11,730 nucleotides of DNA from Saprospiraceae bacterium (lineage in GTDB: Bacteria > Bacteroidota > Bacteroidia > Chitinophagales > Saprospiraceae): the NCBI GenBank assembly GCA_013001805.1, contig JABDLW010000036.1, positions 1 through 11,730 of the forward strand. Reading direction: 5' to 3'. Shown here in pieces: positions 7,101-11,730 of the stretch. Each line of letters starts with the position of its first letter. Positions within the stretch are counted from its first letter, which is position 1. The position numbers and the translations under genes were made by a program. The notes below the pieces were generated by a model. That model ran no database searches. It saw only the letters and a program-made list of their open reading frames with translations, and was not told the DNA's origin.

Positions 7101-7383
7101 GGGAATAATGAGTTTTATCGAGCCTGATAAATACGGCGAATTTGAAGATGTAAGCTTTCATGTTTCCAGTGGAGAAATGGAGTTAGTATCAAACCAGATT
7201 GTAGATGCATATGCAAAGATGAGAAACCATGAATTTGATAAAGATTGCGGCCGGCCCCATTGTACCTGGTGCAATTTTATTAAAAATGATTATGTTTTGC
7301 CACCCGAAATCATCGAAGATGAAAACGATGATGTTGCATTCGATTTTGGCGGGGAGGATTTACAGCTTCACTTCGATTTTTAA
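4195..7383 (+). CDS. UvrD/Rep-type (SF1A) DNA helicase fused to a PD-(D/E)XK nuclease with likely Fe-S cluster
   Basis: This single chain of 1062 residues probably unwinds and cuts DNA ends, as AddAB and AdnAB do. Helicase motifs, numbered from ATG 4195, are in order: Q motif LNREQQKAV (22-30), Walker A AGPGTGKT (41-48), Ia LTYTDAGA (72-79), Ib VHTFHSF (99-105), II VDEYQDTN (279-286), III VGDEDQAIFRFQGA (308-321), IV LSENYRST (340-347), V LTAHGAKGLEF (636-646), VI RRLFYVAMTRAK (688-699). The C-terminal RecB-like nuclease shows His813 (GNAVHEAL), Asp903 (GRLDLIL), Asp917 and Lys919 (VIDFKTS), and Gln949/Tyr953 of the QxxxY motif. Cys786 together with Cys1018, Cys1023 and Cys1026 (CGRPHCTWC) fits the four-cysteine 4Fe-4S staple of AddB-type nucleases. 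An acidic tail ends the protein. A TTG at 4186 is in frame but lies inside the -7 element. No addA/addB or recC partner is in the window. The DNA looks somewhat AT-richer than its neighbours. Confidence 0.92.
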   Translation: MIESQQTRINLDPSFHRAYTSLNREQQKAVDHIEGPVMVVAGPGTGKTQILALRIGNILQRTDTQPQNILCLTYTDAGAIAMRKRLMQFIGADAYKVQVHTFHSFCNQIIQDNQEIFSEHSRLLHISDLEKAQMYRELIDELPVDNPLRKLRGAHYFEAKRLDKLFATIKKEFWDTEMIVGKINEEIKNIQEDKSDKKYYYQINYRSFKPGDPKKKYYDAIRNMDILRAAVNLFEPFQTKMKVAGRYDFDDMIHWVVSAFRSDEMLLASYQERFLYLLVDEYQDTNGSQNEIIRLLADFWESPNLFVVGDEDQAIFRFQGASIANLKQLYDRFRPELIVLSENYRSTQPVLDAATALIANNGERLSDQVPGIEKRLIAQLSDKKALIPKVYEYLNVAQEETAVFEALKALNRAGEQLHDIAVIYRKHAQATNLIKALAYENIAIDVKHRVNILEDPLIINIENILTFLESEFENPGKNDRLLFKIMHFRFFNIVPVDLARISQFCWREYKNPISLRQTIKDQQLLETLNLTNAQAILSFSGLIDLWVQRIPHVTLQILFERILQEGNILADILSGDMRTYRTQVIATFFNYIKNESLRNPEIDLPVFLDTLVQMREIGIPLQMHSLTRTKEGINFLTAHGAKGLEFKHVFIIGCNRRNWEQLRGGNFGFSLPSNLEDPSMDADERDERRLFYVAMTRAKEHLTMSFAAENLTGMPDEPSQFIGEMMSTNKVAFVAKQTLPEEVVTFYEALLDKKDQELPLLDHDLIDKKLERLIISPTALNQFLACARSFYFESILGVPLANNQYLGFGNAVHEALRIFLNRIKQGLDAAPESILDHFSEAMSKYRSFFTTKQYENYLAHGTIILPKYVNEKLGDWKSAQFLSTEEGISHINHRDVPVTGRLDLILKDQTGQNLVIDFKTSNVNNIKLHKDKLQPARNFDEKGGDYWRQVVFYKILLQESGKAEMRMDQGIMSFIEPDKYGEFEDVSFHVSSGEMELVSNQIVDAYAKMRNHEFDKDCGRPHCTWCNFIKNDYVLPPEIIEDENDDVAFDFGGEDLQLHFDF

Positions 7384-7462
7384 TTTTCATATATCAGCTC
7401 CAAACATTTAGACCTTATTGTTTCCCATCACAACATCTTTTTTATTAAAAAATCACTAAAAA

Positions 7463-9865
7463 ATGAAAAACCATTTAATATTTCCGAGCATCATATTCTT
7501 CTTGATTTCTCAGGTGACAGCTCAAGATGAAGTTAACCTGGTAGACATGGATAAATCACCAGGATTTTTTGATTTTTACTGGGATGGTGATAATGGTAAG
7601 ATTTATCTTGAGATCGATAAGTTTGATACTGAGTTCTTGTATAGTACTGCCCTTTCCGCAGGAATCGGATCCAACGATATAGGTTTGGACCGGGGACAAT
7701 TAGGTGGAGAATTTGTGGTGGTTTTTTCCAAAATAGGTAAAAAGATTTTACTCAAAGCGAAAAATCTTGGCTTTCGGGCCAATAGCCAAAATGATCTGGA
7801 ACAAAAGGCTGTAAGTGAAGCATTTGCGGAGTCCGTACTCTGGGGTTTTGTCATCAAGCAAGAGACCGATAATGGATATCTTGTCGATGCTACGAGTTTC
7901 ATTGTGAGAGATGCGCATGGAGTATCTGATAGGCTGGCTAATAGTGACCAGGGGAGTTATCGCCTGGAAGATACTCGCAGTGCAATCTACTTACCTCGCA
8001 CCAAGAATTTTCCAAAAAATACAGAGTTGGAAGCGACTCTGACATTTATTGGCGATGCCAAAGGCTCTTTGATTAGATCTGTTACACCCGACCCAAAGGC
8101 AGTAACTGTGCGACAACACCATTCACTGATTGAATTGCCCAACCGTGGTTATCAACCTCGTGTCTTTGACCCACGTTGCGGATATTTTCCCATGACATAC
8201 TTAGATTACGCGTCACAAATTGATCAGCCCATTGCCAAGCGTTATATCCGGCGACATTTCCTGCAAAAGAAGGATCCGTCTGCTCAGATCAGTGAGCCAC
8301 TGGAGCCTATCATCTATTACATGGATGCAGGAGCACCGGAGCCGGTGAAATCCGCTCTGATGGAAGGAGCATCTTGGTGGAATCAGGCTTTTTCAGCAGC
8401 CGGCTATAAAAATGCATTTGAGGTAAGAGTAATGCCGGCCGACGCAGATCCAATGGATGTTCGGTATAATTTGATCCAGTGGGTACATCGATCAACCAGG
8501 GGCTGGTCATATGGGGCTTCCATCATTGATCCTCGAACCGGCGAGATTCTGAAAGGGCATGTGTCTCTGGGCTCCCTACGTGTGCGCCAGGACTATTTAA
8601 TTGCTCAGGGGCTTGATGCATCATTTAAGGAGGGCAAATCCAATGAACCATTGGTTGAATTGGCATTAGCCCGATTGAGGCAACTGGCTGCACATGAAGT
8701 GGGACATACTTTGGGTCTTGCCCATAATTTTGCCGCATCCACCAATGATCGTGCTTCTGTCATGGATTATCCACATCCATATGTCAAGATTGATGACAAT
8801 GGTACCATTGATTTTTCAGATGCTTACGATGTGAATATCGGCGAATGGGACAAACGCGCTATCCTGTATGGTTATCAGGATTTTGCACCCGGACAGAACG
8901 AGGAGGAAGAACTGCGGGCTATCTTGAATGGCAATGATCAGATGGGCCTTGATTACATATCAGATCAAGATGCCAGGCCAGCCTATGGAGCACATTTATC
9001 CGGACATCTGTGGGACGGAGGTAGCTCTGTGGTCGAAGAGTTAGACCGTATGATAGACGTGCGTCAGAAAGCGCTTGCTAAATTTGGTCGTGATAACATT
9101 CCGGAGGGAGCACCTATGGCTGATCTAGAGCTCATTTTGGTCCCGCTATATCTGAGCCACCGATATCAAGCTGAGGCTGTTTCTAAAATCATTGCCGGAA
9201 TCGATTATCGCTATTCCGTGAAAGGTGATTTGAGTAATGAGAAAACTAAAATGGTAGAATCAGCTCAGCAAGAAGCTGCAATTAGAGTCCTATTGAAAAC
9301 CTTATCTCCAGAATACCTCACATTGCCTGAGTCAATAATCAGTCTTATACCACCGGTGCCGATTGGCTATAGCCGAGGTCGCGAACACTTTAAGACAAGG
9401 ACAGGGCTCAGTTTTGATCCGATCACAGCGGCAGAGGTTTCCGCAGGCACTACGTTAGGTTTTATGCTAAACCCACAGCGAATGAGCCGGCTTTTTGAGC
9501 AGCATACCCGTAATGCGTCGCGGCTTTCGGTAGCAGACTTTCTGGACGGGGTAGCCAATGAATTAAGTAAGAATGTGCGTAATAGTAGCAACATGCAGAA
9601 AGCAGTGGCCGAGGCAGTGGAAGCTCAATTTATCTTCCAATTAATTTCATTGGCCGCTGATCAATCAGGTCATCATCAGGTGAGTGGGCTGGCTAGGCAA
9701 AAACTACTTGAGTATCAGTCAGGTATTCCCGGAGCCAGTAGAGGTCATAGTCTGGCCATACTGTCGAAGATCAGTGAATTTTTAGCTGATCCCGCAAAGT
9801 ATCAGAAGCCAGATGTATTACCTATGCCTGACGGATCACCGATCGGTTGTTCGAGCGAGTTTTAA
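7463..9865 (+). CDS. Exported zinc metalloprotease, DUF5117/DUF4953-type (metzincin-like)
   Basis: This is an 800-residue protein with a Sec signal peptide (hydrophobic stretch 5-19, likely cut after Ala20: VTA|QDE). The catalytic site is HEVGHTLGLAHN at 411-422: His411, His415 and His421 bind zinc and Glu412 is the base. A Met-turn candidate follows at 432-436 (SVMDY). HExxHxxGxxH plus Met-turn defines the metzincin clan. The N-terminal half (about 25-215), with FFDFYWDGDNGKIYLEI and later the VRQHHSLIELP region, matches the DUF5117 segment. The region around and after the zinc site resembles DUF4953. Such proteins of about 800-850 residues are common in Bacteroidota and some Proteobacteria; substrates are unknown. 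There is no C-terminal secretion-system sorting domain, so it should be periplasmic or attached outside by other means. The leader is A-rich (ACTAAAAA before ATG), with 79 bases after the helicase stop and no terminator between, so co-transcription is possible. It overlaps the next gene tail to tail. Confidence 0.9.
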   Translation: MKNHLIFPSIIFFLISQVTAQDEVNLVDMDKSPGFFDFYWDGDNGKIYLEIDKFDTEFLYSTALSAGIGSNDIGLDRGQLGGEFVVVFSKIGKKILLKAKNLGFRANSQNDLEQKAVSEAFAESVLWGFVIKQETDNGYLVDATSFIVRDAHGVSDRLANSDQGSYRLEDTRSAIYLPRTKNFPKNTELEATLTFIGDAKGSLIRSVTPDPKAVTVRQHHSLIELPNRGYQPRVFDPRCGYFPMTYLDYASQIDQPIAKRYIRRHFLQKKDPSAQISEPLEPIIYYMDAGAPEPVKSALMEGASWWNQAFSAAGYKNAFEVRVMPADADPMDVRYNLIQWVHRSTRGWSYGASIIDPRTGEILKGHVSLGSLRVRQDYLIAQGLDASFKEGKSNEPLVELALARLRQLAAHEVGHTLGLAHNFAASTNDRASVMDYPHPYVKIDDNGTIDFSDAYDVNIGEWDKRAILYGYQDFAPGQNEEEELRAILNGNDQMGLDYISDQDARPAYGAHLSGHLWDGGSSVVEELDRMIDVRQKALAKFGRDNIPEGAPMADLELILVPLYLSHRYQAEAVSKIIAGIDYRYSVKGDLSNEKTKMVESAQQEAAIRVLLKTLSPEYLTLPESIISLIPPVPIGYSRGREHFKTRTGLSFDPITAAEVSAGTTLGFMLNPQRMSRLFEQHTRNASRLSVADFLDGVANELSKNVRNSSNMQKAVAEAVEAQFIFQLISLAADQSGHHQVSGLARQKLLEYQSGIPGASRGHSLAILSKISEFLADPAKYQKPDVLPMPDGSPIGCSSEF

Positions 9866-10272
9866 AGAAACCGGGCTTTGAGCGAAGGAGTTGGGACCAT
9901 ACAGCTACTCCTTTTACCAAAGAAACTATACCTGTTTCGCGCAATAAGATCATATGCCCAATCACGGATGAACCGTGGAAGGGTCACGAGATAATAAAGC
10001 CATCTGTAGGGCGAGCGAAGATGCCTTGCCACTCTCAAAGCTGCATTCGAACGCAGGTAAATAGATCCATTTTCTACTAAAACCAGGGAGTCAACATTCT
10101 CTGACAAATCATGAAGGACCTTTTTACCTAAAGGACTTTGTAACGGCGCAAAATATAACTTATCATCACGCTCATGCCTAATTATAAATTGAATAGCGCT
10201 ATTGCATAAGTTGCAAACCCCATCAAAAAATAGGATATCCTTGTCGATTAATTCAGAAGGTTGCGGGGACAC
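9862..10272 (-). CDS. DCC-family thiol-disulfide oxidoreductase (DUF393)
   Basis: This is a 136-residue protein with the DCC signature Asp17-Gly18-Val-Cys20-Asn-Leu-Cys23, a CxxC redox motif in a thioredoxin-like fold. The characteristic C-terminal half is complete: NAALRVARHL (77-86), then YDLIARNRYSFFGKR (107-121), Cys124 in SSCMVPTP, and a final LKARFL. Family members are small predicted thiol-disulfide oxidoreductases without a firm biochemical role. There is no signal peptide, so it is cytoplasmic. The start is GTG at 10272; an in-frame TAA a few codons upstream and the absence of an ATG leave little alternative. It lies 20 bases after radA on the same strand, so the two are probably one operon. 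Its TAA stop (9862-9864) overlaps the metalloprotease stop (9863-9865). Confidence 0.9.
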   Translation of the reverse strand: MSPQPSELIDKDILFFDGVCNLCNSAIQFIIRHERDDKLYFAPLQSPLGKKVLHDLSENVDSLVLVENGSIYLRSNAALRVARHLRSPYRWLYYLVTLPRFIRDWAYDLIARNRYSFFGKRSSCMVPTPSLKARFL

Positions 10273-10292
10273 TTGTTTTAAGCTTTACCTTT

Positions 10293-11663
10293 CTAAACAA
10301 AAAGGCCTTCGTATAGTTTGCTGATGTCACCTACCGGATGTATCTCAATATGAGTCGGCCTAAAGTCCAGATTTTCCGCGTGAAACTTGGAGAGAAAAAT
10401 ACGGGTGAATCCAAGCCTTTCTGCTTCAAGAATCCGTTGTTCCAACCGGCTGACTGAACGGATCTCACCCGAAAGGCCGACCTCGCCGGCAAAACACGTG
10501 CTGAGAGGTATGGTGACATCTTCCAGAGAAGAGATCAAAGCGCTAAGCACAGCTAAATCTATCGCCGGATCAGTTACTTTTAGGCCCCCTGCTATATTGA
10601 GAAACACATCTGATTGACCGAAAAAGAGCCCGCATCTTTTTTCCAGGACAGCTAGTAACATGTGGAGGCGACGAATGTCAAAACCAGTAGTTGATCTTTG
10701 CGGAGTACCATAAACAGCGGAGCTGACCAATGCTTGCGTCTCAATCAAGATTGGCCTTTGACCTTCTAAAGTCGCGGAAACAGCATTGCCACTACTACTG
10801 TGGTCGGACTGATTAAGTAGCATTTTCGAAGGGTTACTCACCGGGGTCATACCGCTGTGATGCATCTCATAGATCCCCAGTTCATCCGTCGAGCCAAAGC
10901 GATTTTTCAGACTGCGCAGCAACCTGAAGACATGTTTGTTGTCCCCTTCAAATTGCAGCACAGTGTCTACGATATGCTCTAAAACTTTGGGTCCGGCAAG
11001 AGCACCTTCCTTGGTAATATGACCAATAAGGATGATAGGGGTATTGGTTTCCTTAGCGAACCGCTGCAACATGGTGGTACAATCCCGTACCTGCGACACT
11101 GTTCCGGGTGCAGACTCCAGCATGCTTGAATGCATGGTTTGAATGGAATCAATTACAATAAGACTGGGATCTAATTTCTGGGTGGCAAGGAGCACTTTTT
11201 CCAGGTTTGTCTCCGATAGAATAAAGGCATCACTTTGATCACCGCCACCCAAACGATCTGCGCGCAATTTTATTTGCTGGCTACTTTCTTCTCCGGAAAC
11301 GTAAAGAACTTTGTTGTTCCATTGTATCGCGAGCTGCAGTAATAATGTTGACTTGCCAATTCCGGGGTTGCCTCCAAGCAGAGTTATAGAACCGGGTACG
11401 ATACCACCGCCAATTACACGGTCAAATTCACTATCACCAGTAGGAGTGCGACTAATAGTAGTTGACTGGATATTAGAAATAGCGATTGGAGCATGGGATT
11501 CGTTGTTCAGATTGAAAGTACTGTGATTGGAATGAAGCGGAGTCTTGGTTATACGCTCCTCCTGATAGGTATTCCACTCCTGACATGAAGGACATTTCCC
11601 GATCCATTTGAGCGACGTTGCACCACAAGAATTGCATGAATATTGTGTTTTTATTTTTATCAT
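10293..11663 (-). CDS. radA: DNA repair protein RadA (Sms)
   Basis: This is a complete 456-residue RadA, the usual family length. It is a RecA-like ATPase that promotes branch migration of recombination intermediates. Domains in order: a four-cysteine zinc finger (Cys10, Cys13, Cys24, Cys27; SCNSCG and KCPSC), a RecA-type ATPase core with Walker A GGNPGIGKST (97-106) and Walker B LIVIDSIQ (168-175), the RadA-specific KNRFG motif (253-257), and a C-terminal Lon-protease-like domain (about 300-456). The Lon-like domain includes GLSGE at 396-400, a short feature typical of RadA. A Ser/His/Asn-rich linker at 45-60 separates the zinc finger from the ATPase. The start ATG at 11661-11663 gives the standard MIKIKTQYSCN opening, where other RadA proteins begin MAKxKTxFxC. 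It is followed by the DCC gene and preceded by a probable CDS end 18 bases upstream, suggesting an operon. Confidence 0.97.
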   Translation of the reverse strand: MIKIKTQYSCNSCGATSLKWIGKCPSCQEWNTYQEERITKTPLHSNHSTFNLNNESHAPIAISNIQSTTISRTPTGDSEFDRVIGGGIVPGSITLLGGNPGIGKSTLLLQLAIQWNNKVLYVSGEESSQQIKLRADRLGGGDQSDAFILSETNLEKVLLATQKLDPSLIVIDSIQTMHSSMLESAPGTVSQVRDCTTMLQRFAKETNTPIILIGHITKEGALAGPKVLEHIVDTVLQFEGDNKHVFRLLRSLKNRFGSTDELGIYEMHHSGMTPVSNPSKMLLNQSDHSSSGNAVSATLEGQRPILIETQALVSSAVYGTPQRSTTGFDIRRLHMLLAVLEKRCGLFFGQSDVFLNIAGGLKVTDPAIDLAVLSALISSLEDVTIPLSTCFAGEVGLSGEIRSVSRLEQRILEAERLGFTRIFLSKFHAENLDFRPTHIEIHPVGDISKLYEGLFV

Positions 11664-11681
11664 TTGTATCTTTAGGGCACC

Positions 11682-11730
11682 TCAGAAGTCCATGCCATCT
11701 ACGAAGGTATAATATGGATCACTATTGCTG
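11682..11730 (-). CDS. Possible C-terminal end of an unidentified gene upstream of radA (truncated)
   Basis: On the minus strand the right edge reads SNSDPYYTFVDGMDF followed by TGA (11682-11684), a protein-like C-terminus with 18 bases to the radA ATG. Spacing and strand suit an operon with radA. Only 15 codons are visible, so neither family nor reality can be settled from this window. Confidence 0.4.
   Translation of the reverse strand, partial: SNSDPYYTFVDGMDF

Noticed and set aside
11702..11709. TACCTTCG on the minus strand as a radA promoter
   Set aside because: One mismatch from TAnnTTTG, but it lies inside the probable upstream coding end and is about 40 bases from the ATG without a -33 box. 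Operon read-through explains radA expression as well.
1..11730. CRISPR arrays, tRNA or rRNA genes, transposases, direct-repeat attachment sites, toxin-antitoxin or phage genes
   Set aside because: I looked on both strands and saw no regularly spaced repeats, cloverleaf-like sequence or mobile-element protein. A covariance-model scan would be the decisive check for small RNAs.

Overview
The window looks like an ordinary chromosomal stretch from a member of the Bacteroidota, probably a marine or environmental lineage such as the Saprospiria. Three things suggest this. Start codons lack clear Shine-Dalgarno sequences and tend to be preceded by A-rich DNA. An exact match to the Bacteroidota -7 promoter element TAnnTTTG lies just before one gene. 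The gene content also fits, notably a large HEXXH metalloprotease of the DUF5117/DUF4953 type, a UvrD helicase fused to a nuclease, and radA followed by a DCC-family gene. The phylum call is inference. The genus cannot be read from the sequence.

Left part (1-2568): the 3' end of a proton-dependent peptide transporter gene (POT family, +) faces a complete SRAP/YedK gene (-) that guards abasic sites in single-stranded DNA. Divergent from yedK is a gene for an exported protein I do not recognise (+). A possible 35-codon gene overlaps its 3' end. Next comes a calcineurin-like metallophosphoesterase (-).

Middle part (2715-9865, all +): an HtrA/Deg serine protease with an N-terminal membrane segment and one PDZ domain ends in a strong intrinsic terminator. 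It is followed by a large UvrD-type helicase with a C-terminal PD-(D/E)XK nuclease and a likely Fe-S cluster. Its ATG sits only 6 bases downstream of a near-perfect -7 element, so the mRNA may be leaderless. An exported zinc metalloprotease of 800 residues follows.

Right part (9862-11730, all -): radA (Lon-like repair ATPase) and a DCC-family thiol-disulfide protein form a short operon, perhaps with an upstream gene of which only about 15 codons are visible. The DCC gene and the metalloprotease gene converge so tightly that their stop codons share bases.

Functionally, three genes act on damaged DNA (yedK, helicase-nuclease, radA) and two are envelope proteases (HtrA, metalloprotease). They are in separate transcription units, so I do not read them as one system. 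I see no rRNA, tRNA, CRISPR array, insertion sequence, phage gene or defence island, and no convincing evidence for a previously undescribed system. The best leads are the single-chain helicase-nuclease with its leaderless-type promoter, the unknown exported protein with its small overlapping ORF, and the overlapping convergent stops.
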